This document shows positions 15,289-23,105 of a stretch of DNA of 51,540 nucleotides, piece by piece. Numbering within the stretch: position 1 is the stretch's first letter; each line of letters begins with the position of its first letter. The stretch comes from Smithellaceae bacterium (lineage in GTDB: Bacteria; Desulfobacterota; Syntrophia; Syntrophales; Smithellaceae). The position numbers were made by a program, and so were the translations under genes. The notes beneath the pieces were generated by a model. The model was given only the letters and a program-made list of their open reading frames with translations, ran no database searches and was not told the DNA's origin. Location: assembly GCA_028693285.1 (NCBI GenBank), contig JAQUVQ010000015.1, positions 1 through 51,540 on the forward strand. Reading direction: 5' to 3'.

Positions 15289-15837
15289 CTAGGCTTCCGG
15301 TTCTATATCCTGCAACCCTTCTTCCATTGCGCCCCGGATATATTTTATTATCTCAGGATGGTTAATGGGTACATCCTCGATTTCTTTGCGGATTTCACGC
15401 GTATCCATCTCAAACTGCCGGTCATTATGCCTGTGTTTATAAAAAAAATCAATATCAGAATTAGAAATAATGAGAATAATTATTATGTTAATTATAGCAC
15501 CCAGAGGCTGCCGGTCCAAATGACGCAGGCCAAACGTGGCCTTTACCGTAGTGCCGCAATTTTCTTCAGAATTTACTTGAAAGACACCGCCGGAGCGCTC
15601 CGCGGCGTCTCTCAGCAGGGGCAGACCCAGACCCACGCGACGGACCGTTTTGGTCGTATAAAACGGATCCAGCGCTTTTTGCAGGACGTCCTTGGCCATG
15701 CCGTGCCCGTCGTCGGTGATTTCAAGCGTCAGCAGATCGTTTATGGAATCTTCCTCAATGAAGATTTGAATCAGCTTCGCGCCCGCGCGCACGGAGTTTT
15801 CGGCGATGTCCAGGATATGATCGGCCAGCGTCAGCAT
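15289..15837 (-). CDS. HATPase-domain protein (histidine-kinase-like ATPase, no HisKA)
   Basis: A 182-residue soluble protein with a single HATPase_c domain: N-box DIAENSVRAGA (10-20), G1 box DDGHGMAKD, FYTTK, and G2 box VGLGLPLLRD. There is no dimerisation/phospho-acceptor domain, so it is not a complete sensor kinase. The C-terminal 70 residues include DIDFFYKHRHNDRQFEMDTREIR and resemble relatives found beside HydABC genes. A short stretch (15430-15500) is strikingly AT-rich and encodes a run of isoleucines. The start overlaps the PHP gene by seven bases, so coupling is likely. Confidence 0.82.
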   Translation of the reverse strand: MLTLADHILDIAENSVRAGAKLIQIFIEEDSINDLLTLEITDDGHGMAKDVLQKALDPFYTTKTVRRVGLGLPLLRDAAERSGGVFQVNSEENCGTTVKATFGLRHLDRQPLGAIINIIIILIISNSDIDFFYKHRHNDRQFEMDTREIRKEIEDVPINHPEIIKYIRGAMEEGLQDIEPEA

Positions 15838-16589
15838 TGCTTCTCCAGAATTTGGCGGCCGTTTTGTCCGAAGACGGCCATTCTGATTTCTTCAAAGGTC
15901 GCCTCTTTCAGAAGGATGGGGGTGGTGGATGTTCCGATGTCCTTTAGAAAATGGGCGTCGGAAGACGTTACAAAGGGGTACCGGGCAAGCTCGGCATACC
16001 GGATGCGCCCTTCACGCATGCCCATGCGTTTGGAGATTTCCAGCGCGTCAAAATGCGAGCTTTCGTCGATGAAGCCGAGCTGGCTCAGCACGCTGAAGCT
16101 TTCCCGGTCGATGTGGGCGGGGACGGCGAGTCCCCCCAGCCCGTGAATGATGTCCACGATCGCATCGATGGGAAGATCCGTAGCGCCGATGAGGAGTTGG
16201 TTGTTGAGCCCCTCCACTTCCCCCCGCTCGTTGACGACGGCCTGCACGCCGAAGCGGTCTTCGTCATTTTCTCCAAACAGGTGCCGATCGACGATCGATT
16301 GAAGCTCCAGAAGATCGGACAGGCTCCCGAAGAGCGCCAGCAGGTGCACTTCCTCGCTGGTCGTGATTTCCATGGCCGGAATAATGCGAATGTTTTTTCC
16401 CGCGGCGGCCGCCATGACATACGGGACATTGGCGGAAGCGTTGTGGTCGCTGACGGCGATGATGTCGAGATGCCGCGCGAGTGCCCGCTCCACCAGGGCC
16501 TTCGGATGCATGTCCAGCTCGGCGCAGGGCGACAGGCAGGTGTGAATGTGAAGATCGCAGTTATAAATTTTCAGCATGGCTTCTTGCAT
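15831..16589 (-). CDS. PHP-domain metal-dependent phosphoesterase
   Basis: A 252-residue protein of the PHP family. Metal-binding motifs are in order: DLHIHTCLSPC (12-22), DHN (48-50), AMEITTSEEVH (72-82), AHIDRES and SSDAH near 215. PHP proteins hydrolyse phosphate esters, such as nucleoside bisphosphates or histidinol phosphate, but the substrate here is unknown. It is encoded between a DRTGG gene and the HATPase gene, a grouping seen near HydABC-type complexes, so a regulatory or maintenance role for the complex is inferred. Start codons at 16589 and 16577 are both possible. Confidence 0.85.
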   Translation of the reverse strand: MQEAMLKIYNCDLHIHTCLSPCAELDMHPKALVERALARHLDIIAVSDHNASANVPYVMAAAAGKNIRIIPAMEITTSEEVHLLALFGSLSDLLELQSIVDRHLFGENDEDRFGVQAVVNERGEVEGLNNQLLIGATDLPIDAIVDIIHGLGGLAVPAHIDRESFSVLSQLGFIDESSHFDALEISKRMGMREGRIRYAELARYPFVTSSDAHFLKDIGTSTTPILLKEATFEEIRMAVFGQNGRQILEKQC

Positions 16590-16747
16590 CGCTCCTGGCG
16601 GAAGCGCCCCTGAGGGGGATCGCCTGAAGGTCGCGGGGCAGAGGGGGGAAGGGGGGCTGGGTTTTCGCTTCGGCCCCTTTCCCGGGCGGGGAAAAGAAGG
16701 CGCCTTGCAGGAATCATTCGCCGCGAACGGCCGGGCGGCTTCGGCGA

Positions 16748-17089
16748 TCAGCTTCCGGATGTCAGCAGATTGTAAATCCGGCCCGAGAGCTCAAAGGCCG
16801 GCAGGTCGGACACCAGGATGGGAATCTTTTCCGCCTCGGCTTTTTCCAGTGTTTCCCTGGCCGGTTCGCAGGCGTTGATCAGGATGATGCCCGCGAGCTC
16901 CTTGAGGCTGGCGACGGCGACAATGTTCTGGTGCACCTGGCGGGTGATCCAGATATAGCCCTCTTTGGCGTTGCCCATGACATCGCTTAAGAGGTCTCCG
17001 GTGTAGCCGCCGGTGACGTTTTTGCCCAGGCTCTCCCGGCCGCACTTAACCTCCAGCCCCAAAGCCGCGCCGATTGCTTCAATGTTCAT
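16748..17089 (-). CDS. DRTGG-domain protein (second copy)
   Basis: A 113-residue protein built from one DRTGG-like domain: VKCGRESLGKNVTGGYTGDLLSDVMG near the N-terminus, an ITRQVHQNIVAVASLKELAG middle part, and KIPILVSDLPAFELSGRIY near the end. DRTGG domains occur alone or with CBS and phosphotransacetylase domains, and their ligand is not known. The gene lies 16 bases after the RsbW-like gene. It is a paralogue of the gene at 17536-17910, which shares the layout GADLMSDVLA and IPILATKYILFETAGRLY. A 158-base GC-rich gap follows before the PHP gene. Confidence 0.82.
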   Translation of the reverse strand: MNIEAIGAALGLEVKCGRESLGKNVTGGYTGDLLSDVMGNAKEGYIWITRQVHQNIVAVASLKELAGIILINACEPARETLEKAEAEKIPILVSDLPAFELSGRIYNLLTSGS

Positions 17090-17105
17090 ACACTAACCCT
17101 TTATT

Positions 17106-17561
17106 TCAAGTTGATGGCGTTTGAATGGTCATTTTCAAATGCGTACCCTTGCCGACCTCCGAGGCGATGTGGAAGTCGTCGGAGTAATTTTTGATGTTGC
17201 AAAGCCCCATACCCGCGCCGAAGCCCATTTCCCGGATTCTGTGATCGGCGGTGGAGTATCCTTCCTGCATCGCCAGATCGATATTGGGAATGCCCTGGCC
17301 TTCGTCGATCACATCGATGAGCACCGCGCCGGGCTTGACCGTCAGGTTTACGACGGCTTTTTTGGCGTAGGATACAACATTGATTTCCGCCTCGTACGAG
17401 ACGATGGCGGCTTTCCGGACGATGTCTCCGGGAATGCCCAGTTTTTTCAGAATGGATTTGATGCTGGTCGACACAATGCCGGCGGAATTGAAATTGCCGC
17501 CTTCAATCTGAAAACTTTCCGAATAGAGGTTTGCTTTAGTTTCGCCCACTGGTGGTTTCAA
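17106..17561 (-). CDS. anti-sigma-factor-like HATPase (RsbW/SpoIIAB type)
   Basis: A 151-residue GHKL ATPase: N-box YEAEINVVSYA, G1 box DEGQGIPNID and G2 box GFGAGMGLCNIK. The fold matches the anti-sigma kinases RsbW/SpoIIAB, but no sigma factor or anti-anti-sigma gene lies beside it. The TTG start at 17561 overlaps the upstream DRTGG gene by 26 bases; no strong Shine-Dalgarno is visible, and a GTG four codons in is an alternative. Similar proteins accompany DRTGG genes near HydABC-type operons, so a role in regulating that complex is inferred. Confidence 0.82.
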   Translation of the reverse strand: MKPPVGETKANLYSESFQIEGGNFNSAGIVSTSIKSILKKLGIPGDIVRKAAIVSYEAEINVVSYAKKAVVNLTVKPGAVLIDVIDEGQGIPNIDLAMQEGYSTADHRIREMGFGAGMGLCNIKNYSDDFHIASEVGKGTHLKMTIQTPST

Positions 17562-17910
17562 CTTTTGGCAGGCAGCCGACGATTCCTTTCATGTAGAGAC
17601 GCCCCGCCGTTTCAAAGAGGATGTATTTTGTGGCCAGAATGGGGATTTTCAGTTCGCTGGCCAAAGTGATCGTTTCGGAAGACGGCTTTTTCCCCCGCAC
17701 CAGAATAATGGCGGCGATGTCCAGCACGTTGGCGGTCCGGATCACCTGGGTGTTGGTCAGGCCGGTCAGGAGCAGGCTGCCCGCCTTGGCGAAGGCCAAA
17801 ACGTCGCTCATCAGGTCGGCGCCGAAGGCGGTTTGTACTTCCAGGTCAAGGCTGTCTTCGCCGACAATGATTTCCGCGTCCAGAATATCTCTCACTTCAC
17901 TCAGTTTCAA
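17536..17910 (-). CDS. DRTGG-domain protein (first gene of the cassette)
   Basis: A 124-residue DRTGG-like protein with LDAEIIVGEDSLDLEV, FGADLMSDVLAFAKAG, a middle VIRTANVLDIAAIILVRG and a C-terminal IPILATKYILFETAGRLY. The start is read as a TTG at 17908-17910, because GAGGAG lies six bases upstream and the resulting MKLSEVRDIL matches the usual start of this family; a longer TTG start at 17934 is possible. It heads the co-oriented run of regulatory and electron-transfer genes that ends at 11222. Paralogue of 16748-17089. Confidence 0.82.
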   Translation of the reverse strand: MKLSEVRDILDAEIIVGEDSLDLEVQTAFGADLMSDVLAFAKAGSLLLTGLTNTQVIRTANVLDIAAIILVRGKKPSSETITLASELKIPILATKYILFETAGRLYMKGIVGCLPKVETTSGRN

Positions 17911-18025
17911 AGGCTGCTCCTCGTCAATCCGCAAAATGGTTTACAGGGATCCAACAGTTCCCGCCGCTTTCGTTTCCGGAAAACCGCAGTCTTTTTATCA
18001 TGGCTTATGACCTTCGTCAATAAGA

Positions 18026-19081
18026 TTAAATGGCGCGGCGCTTTCGTTTTGAAGAGGCGGCGCCGGGGATTCGGGGCTCTGTTTTCGATGACTCGTAACC
18101 CCGTGCGATGTAAAAAGCGGCCAGGTCGAAAAAAATGGTCATGCGACGCTGCAGCTCGAAGGTCGCGTAAAGGCCGAGGTTCTTCTGCAGCGCTCCCCGG
18201 GCCAGCGCGACGTCCCAGATATGCTTCCGGATCAGGCTCAGCGCGCTGAGCGCGCTGCTGAGGAGCGTTCCGGCCTTTTTTCTCTCGCGGCCCAGCTTGA
18301 TGTAGAAATTCCGGATGTGCGGCGCTCCGTAGGCGTCGCCCATCCAGAGCGTGATCTGCGAAATAATCCGGTCGCAGATGCCGTGGAGCACCGGGGGTTC
18401 GTAGCGGCGGTATTCTGCGGTGGACGGGTTGGCGGACACGTCTTCGATCCATTGCCGAATGATGGCCTCCCGGTTTTTCAAAAGGTTGCCGATCAGACGC
18501 CGGGTCAGGGAATTGGCGCGCTTCGCGTTGCGCAGCGATGGATTGGAGCGCTTGTCGACGGCGTCCAGGATGGCCCAGTAGTCTTTTTTGCTTTGAATGT
18601 AAGCCGTGACGGCGCGGCGGTTGGAGCGGAACGCGAGCGGCGGGATGCGGTCGATCGGAAAAAACTTCGCCTGCGCGCTGTCGTCGCCCGCCGCGACTTT
18701 CCCGGCGGTCTTTTCCACGACAAATGTCAGAAAGAGCAGGTCGCCGTAAAACCGGCTTTTGTAGGAATCAACGTCCAGAAGCCTGCTGATCCGGCCCCGA
18801 ATGCCGGTTTCCTCGCCCAGTTCGCGCAGGACGGCCTCTTCGATGTTTTCTCCGGCTTCCGCGAATCCGGTCGGGAGGCACCAGCGGCCCTGAAACGGCG
18901 CCCGGTCGCGCTTCACCAGCAGGATTTCCCTCGAGACATCCACGATCGCCGAGACCACCGGCAGCGGATTGTCGTAAAAGAACGAGCGGCATTCGGAACA
19001 GAAATCCCGCCAAACCGAATCTTCTTTTTTCTTCGCGACCGGGCCGCCGCAGTACACGCAGAATTTCCGTTGTTTCTTCAT
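18026..19081 (-). CDS. Nudix hydrolase fused to an RsbRD-N-like helical domain
   Basis: A 351-residue protein in three parts. Residues 5-35 form a zinc ribbon (C8, C11, C28, C31). Residues 40-160 are a Nudix domain with a perfect Nudix box GX5EX7REUXEEXGU from G72 to I94 (R86, E87, E90, E91), typical of NADH pyrophosphatase-like ADP-sugar/NADH hydrolases. Residues 195-330 are all-helical, with NLLKNREAIIRQWIEDV, HGICDRIISQITLWMGD and ATFELQRRMTIFFDLAA, resembling RsbRD-N/RsbU-type sensor domains. The start at 19081 has GGAAG nearby and overlaps the methyltransferase stop. A catalytic domain linked to a sensor-like domain is unusual. Confidence 0.8.
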   Translation of the reverse strand: MKKQRKFCVYCGGPVAKKKEDSVWRDFCSECRSFFYDNPLPVVSAIVDVSREILLVKRDRAPFQGRWCLPTGFAEAGENIEEAVLRELGEETGIRGRISRLLDVDSYKSRFYGDLLFLTFVVEKTAGKVAAGDDSAQAKFFPIDRIPPLAFRSNRRAVTAYIQSKKDYWAILDAVDKRSNPSLRNAKRANSLTRRLIGNLLKNREAIIRQWIEDVSANPSTAEYRRYEPPVLHGICDRIISQITLWMGDAYGAPHIRNFYIKLGRERKKAGTLLSSALSALSLIRKHIWDVALARGALQKNLGLYATFELQRRMTIFFDLAAFYIARGYESSKTEPRIPGAASSKRKRRAI

Positions 19082-19938
19082 GGAGCTTCCTTTGATGAAC
19101 GGGGATGTGAACAGATGAAAATCGCGTCGTCCTTGCACATGGACAGCGTTTGACGGCCGGCCGCCATGCCGGCAAGCGCCCGGGTCAGATCGGGGAGGAT
19201 GATGTCTGCCGCCGGCGGCGTTCCCGCCAGAAAAAACGGGCGCTTGAAGCGGTAGTAATCGATGAACGCCCCGATGTCCTGCGGGGGAAAAACCAGCGTA
19301 TTGGGGAAATCGATTTGCCGAATCTTCCCGAAATGAGGGGCCAGAAGCGCCTTGCCGTTTTCCGCCGAGAACGCCTTTAGAATTTCTTCAATGGGCAGGA
19401 CATCGTCCGGCTGGATGATCCGGCGGGCCTTCAGGATGCTCCGAATGACGTCGATCAGTTCGCGCATGTTTCCGGACGCATGCGTGATCGTGATGAATAG
19501 GCCGTCCGGCTTCAGAATACGGGCAATGTCCGGAAGAACGTCCAAAAAAAAGTAAAGGGCGAAGCTGCAGAGAATCAGATCGGCGTCCGACGGCGGAAAG
19601 CCGGCGATTTGATGAACGCCGTCGCTGGAGAACCGCCCGGCATAGCCGGCTTTTGCGCAGGCCTCCAGAAAAAACGGCTCATATTCGGGGATGATGTCCA
19701 GACCGGCAATGCGGGCCCGCGGATGAAGACGGCACTTGAGCGCGCCGGTGAAGGAGCCGAACGCGCATCCCAGTTCCAAAACATTCCGGCACGAGGTCAG
19801 ATCCGCCCCGGCCAGGGCCGTCTGCCGAATATCATCCGGGTTGGTGGAACAGCGCCGGATAATCCGTTCCATTTCCCGATGGTTCAGCACATCGCGAAAA
19901 ACCTCACGGATTTTTTTGTCATCGGAAGGATCGGCCAT
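19078..19938 (-). CDS. SAM-dependent methyltransferase, class I
   Basis: A 286-residue protein with Rossmann motif I in NVLELGCAFGSFTGAL, motif II in IAGLDIIPEYEPF, and a later DLILCSFALYFFLDVLPDIARILKPDG-type segment that fits motifs IV-VI. The C-terminal part (about 185-286) is not recognised and may give substrate choice. The start ATG at 19938 is preferred because GGGGA precedes it; a longer frame upstream is in the shadow of the neighbouring gene. The stop overlaps the Nudix start (ATGA). The substrate is unknown. Confidence 0.83.
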   Translation of the reverse strand: MADPSDDKKIREVFRDVLNHREMERIIRRCSTNPDDIRQTALAGADLTSCRNVLELGCAFGSFTGALKCRLHPRARIAGLDIIPEYEPFFLEACAKAGYAGRFSSDGVHQIAGFPPSDADLILCSFALYFFLDVLPDIARILKPDGLFITITHASGNMRELIDVIRSILKARRIIQPDDVLPIEEILKAFSAENGKALLAPHFGKIRQIDFPNTLVFPPQDIGAFIDYYRFKRPFFLAGTPPAADIILPDLTRALAGMAAGRQTLSMCKDDAIFICSHPRSSKEAP

Positions 19939-19999
19939 GTTTTCCCCTGCAATGCCGGCATGCGGGGCGGGTATTTGCCGCCTGGTTGCGCGCGCCCGG

Positions 20000-20965
20000 C
20001 TAGAGTTCGATGTCCAGGCCGTCATAGGCCAGGTCGATTTTAAGACTGGACGAACCGTCGAGGATTTTGAGATAGGCGCGGGTATCCTCCAGAAACCGGT
20101 CCAGCGCGTCGTCGTCAAAGGTGTGCTCGTTGTGAAAGAGGCACAGGCGCCGGACGCCGGCGGCCGCCGCCATTTCGACGCCCAGCAGATTGCTGGAATG
20201 GCCCCAGTTCTCCTTGGTGTCCACGGCGTCCAGGAAACGGTATTGCGCATCGAAGATCAGCAGGTCTGCATTTGAAAAAAAAGAGAGGAACCGCTCGTAC
20301 TCCTCCCTGCCGCCGTCCTTGTGCTCCGAGTCGGTGGAGTAGACGACGGTCCGGCCGTCTTTTTCAAAGCGGTACCCGTAGGAGTCTCCCGGATGGTTCT
20401 GCCTGATGCAGGCGACCTTCATTCCGGCAATGTCGTATTCGCTTTCAGGCTCAAGGGTGTGGAAGCGGATGTCGGCCTTCATGGCATGAAAACCGACGGG
20501 GAAACAGGGTTCGCTCTGCTGGCGGATAAAGATTCGTTCAAGATCCGCATGGCCCCCGTAGATATGGATGCGGTGGCCCGGCAGGTAGGCGGGCGTGAAA
20601 AAGGGAAAGCCCTGAAGGTGGTCCCAGTGAGGATGCGACATCAGCAGGTGGAAAACGTTCGGCAAACCGGGCTGCCCGGCGGCTTTCGCCTTCATGTAGG
20701 CGCCGCCGAAATCCCGAAGCCCCGTCCCGGCGTCGCAAAGGACATATTCTTCCGCGCCGCAAAGTTCGACGCATGCCGTGTTTCCGCCGTAGCTTGCCCG
20801 GACGGGGAAGGGGAGTTCGTTGTGAACGAAGGCTTCGATGGCCTCGTCCGTCTCCAGAGAATGGGTGCGGGAGGCCCGGATTGCCTTTACGATTTTCTCC
20901 TCGACGGCCCCGGCGGTGATCGAGGCGGGCAAAGATCCTCTTGTCCCCCAGAAATATACCCGCAT
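20000..20965 (-). CDS. metallo-beta-lactamase-fold hydrolase
   Basis: A 321-residue protein of the MBL superfamily. It begins MRVYFWGTRGSLP and carries the metal site SHPHWDHLQG, the NHPGDSYGYRF and STDSEH segments, and a C-terminal FHNEH motif. The layout resembles cyclic-nucleotide phosphodiesterase or tRNase Z-like MBL proteins, but the substrate is unknown. AGGAGG precedes two adjacent ATGs (20968 and 20965); the second has better spacing. It is the first gene of a three-gene unit with the methyltransferase (61-base gap) and Nudix genes. Confidence 0.85.
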   Translation of the reverse strand: MRVYFWGTRGSLPASITAGAVEEKIVKAIRASRTHSLETDEAIEAFVHNELPFPVRASYGGNTACVELCGAEEYVLCDAGTGLRDFGGAYMKAKAAGQPGLPNVFHLLMSHPHWDHLQGFPFFTPAYLPGHRIHIYGGHADLERIFIRQQSEPCFPVGFHAMKADIRFHTLEPESEYDIAGMKVACIRQNHPGDSYGYRFEKDGRTVVYSTDSEHKDGGREEYERFLSFFSNADLLIFDAQYRFLDAVDTKENWGHSSNLLGVEMAAAAGVRRLCLFHNEHTFDDDALDRFLEDTRAYLKILDGSSSLKIDLAYDGLDIEL

Positions 20966-21069
20966 CATCCTTCCTCCTCATGGTGTCCGGTATTTCTTCC
21001 ATGGTCCGCGGTGAAGGCATTTTGTCATATTGCCGCGGGCATCGCAACGAAAATTATCCGTATCGTCCG

Positions 21070-22758
21070 TTACGACACGGACAGCAGGTATGACCGAAGG
21101 TTAACCCCGGCATTGACCAGGTTGAGCTTTTTCCGGATATGATTCCGATGGGTTTCCACCGTTTTTAACGAAGCGTTCAGCGCGGCGGCAATTTCGCCGG
21201 TTTTTTTCCCTTGTTTAATCAGGTCCATAATCTGAATTTCCCTGGGCGTCAGGTCCGCGTGAGCGGCAAGAATGTTTTTCAAAAAAGGGGACAAAATCTC
21301 CCGGAGATTGTATTCCAGCGTCTGGAGATCGTTTTTGTAGCGATCCTCGAGATTTGCGCCCTTGAGTTTTTTCAAGCACGGAAGGATGAGGTCATGGACG
21401 TTGGCCTGCAGCTTCTCTTCGATGTCTTTCTGGTCTTCGTCTCGCTGGTGCATTAAAACGCGCAGCGCGATGTTGGCTTCCTCAAGGCTTTCGGCAAAGC
21501 GCTTCAGCTCGTTTTCCGCTTTCTTCCGGTCGGTCACGTCCATGCCGGCGCCCACGATGCACAACCGGTCTTCATCGGACAGGCGCCTTGCGTTGAGCCG
21601 GAAAATTCTACGGGTCCCGTCTTTGAAAATCAGCTCCGCCTCGGAGGAGAGCTCCCCGGCGCGCAAAATTTCTTTGACGCCCTCCAGCGCGGCGTTTCTG
21701 TGGCTTTGAGGACAAAGGTCCGCAAACAGCATTTCCCGGATTTCTTCGTCCGCATATCCGGTCACGGCCCTCAGATTGTCGTTCCAGCGGAGAAATTTCC
21801 CCCGCTCGTCCAGAACAAAGAACAGGCCCGGCAGGCTTTCCGCGACCGTCCGGCTGAAATTCCGCTCATTGATCAGGGATTCTTCCGCCCGCTTGCGCTG
21901 AGTGATGTCGTGCGTGACGCAGACGATGCAGATGGTCTTTCCGTTTTTCACAACAGGAGTCGCGCTGGTTTCGATGTGCCGCAGGGTTCCGTCCTTGGCG
22001 AAGATGATATAGTCCGACGGCTCAACGGTTTTCCCCTCCAGAATGGAAGCCAGCTTGGCGCTGGCCTGCGCGTAGCAGCCGGGATCCATCACCTTCTTGA
22101 TTTTCGCAAACGGTTTGCCGACAAACTCCAGCGGATGATAGCCCAGATTTCTTTCGACCGAGGGAGATATGCTCAGTATCCGGAGGTCCGTGCCGAGTAT
22201 GAAAATGACATCCGACACCTGTTCAAAGCTCAGCCGGTATTTCTCCTCCTGCTCCCGGAGCTCCTCGTTGGCCTTTTCCAGGTCCGCCATTTTCTTTTCC
22301 AGCTTGCCGAATAGAATTTTATCGTGCTTGCGAAGAAATTCAATTTCTTCTTTCGCCGGGCCGGGAATTTTTGGTTTGGCCGGTTTTCTTTTTTCCAGCA
22401 GTTCGATCAGCAGACGGATCAGAATATGCGGCTCCTGGGGTTTGAGAATGAAGTCGTCTGGATCCAAACTCAGGGCCAGCGCCCGTTCCCGGGATCTCGT
22501 GTATTCGGCGGTGTAAAATACAAAAGGGATGGACCGGAGCGTTTCGTCGAGTTTCCATTCCCGGCAGAGGGTATAGCCGTCCATAACCGGCATCAGGATG
22601 TCCGAGACAATGAGATCCGGAGGGTTGAGGCGGGCCATGGCCAGGGCTTCTTTGCCGTTTTCCGCCATGGCCGTTTCCAGGCCGTTGGCGTTGAGCAGGG
22701 CTTCCAGCAGAAACAGGCTGCCCGGTTCATCGTCCACCATCAGTATTTTCTTTTTCAT
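21070..22758 (-). CDS. response regulator with REC, two PAS and LuxR HTH domains
   Basis: A 562-residue signalling protein. The REC domain (1-120) has DD at 9-10, phospho-acceptor D53 in VSDILMPVMDGY and a lysine in FILKP. A coiled coil (about 135-175) leads into PAS 1 (about 175-295, ending in DITQRKRAEES) and PAS 2 (about 300-420, ending DVTDRKKAENE). A second coiled coil follows, then a LuxR HTH (about 495-562) with LTPREIQIMDLIKQGKKTGEIA and KTVETHRNHIRKKL. There is no kinase domain, so a partner kinase elsewhere or phosphotransfer from another source is expected. It is transcribed away from the HD-domain gene. Confidence 0.9.
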   Translation of the reverse strand: MKKKILMVDDEPGSLFLLEALLNANGLETAMAENGKEALAMARLNPPDLIVSDILMPVMDGYTLCREWKLDETLRSIPFVFYTAEYTRSRERALALSLDPDDFILKPQEPHILIRLLIELLEKRKPAKPKIPGPAKEEIEFLRKHDKILFGKLEKKMADLEKANEELREQEEKYRLSFEQVSDVIFILGTDLRILSISPSVERNLGYHPLEFVGKPFAKIKKVMDPGCYAQASAKLASILEGKTVEPSDYIIFAKDGTLRHIETSATPVVKNGKTICIVCVTHDITQRKRAEESLINERNFSRTVAESLPGLFFVLDERGKFLRWNDNLRAVTGYADEEIREMLFADLCPQSHRNAALEGVKEILRAGELSSEAELIFKDGTRRIFRLNARRLSDEDRLCIVGAGMDVTDRKKAENELKRFAESLEEANIALRVLMHQRDEDQKDIEEKLQANVHDLILPCLKKLKGANLEDRYKNDLQTLEYNLREILSPFLKNILAAHADLTPREIQIMDLIKQGKKTGEIAAALNASLKTVETHRNHIRKKLNLVNAGVNLRSYLLSVS

Positions 22759-23105
22759 GGCCGCCTCGACGGGAATTCTTTCGCGGATGATCCAAGATTA
22801 TCTAAAGCTTTTTTCGGGTGGAGGCAAGATAAAAATCTGAACAGATAAAATCCGAACAAGCGCCCCCGGGCCTGCCGGAAAGGCTTTTTAACGCTCCGAA
22901 CACGGGCGCCGGGCTTGCTTTTTGGCTTCCGTCAGCAATATCCATTGATGAATTTTCAGAAATATGCCAGATTACCGCCCATCATCATGGAATCAGCGGT
23001 TCGGCGCCGTAAAATCGGTCGGCGTACGGCGGTCCGGGGCGGCATGACGCGGGACCGGCGGAAAAGGGCTTTTCGGCGCGCCGACGCCGCTGACATGGAG
23101 CGCTG
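22759..23105. other. divergent intergenic region with candidate promoters
   Basis: No gene is supported in this 347-base gap. On the minus strand TTGCCT (22822-22827) and TAGATA (22799-22804) with 17-base spacing could drive the regulator gene. On the plus strand GGGCGCC-GGGC-TTGCT (22904-22919) has the GG-N10-GC spacing of a sigma-54 -24/-12 site, about 190 bases before the HD gene. A short arginine-rich frame at 22915-23106 looks spurious. GGAG lies five bases before the HD start. Confidence 0.4.

Noticed and set aside
22855..22920. A possible terminator hairpin formed by CGCCC and GGGCG near 22860 and 22904.
   Set aside because: The pairing is broken by bulges and it lies upstream of both divergent genes, where a terminator is not expected.
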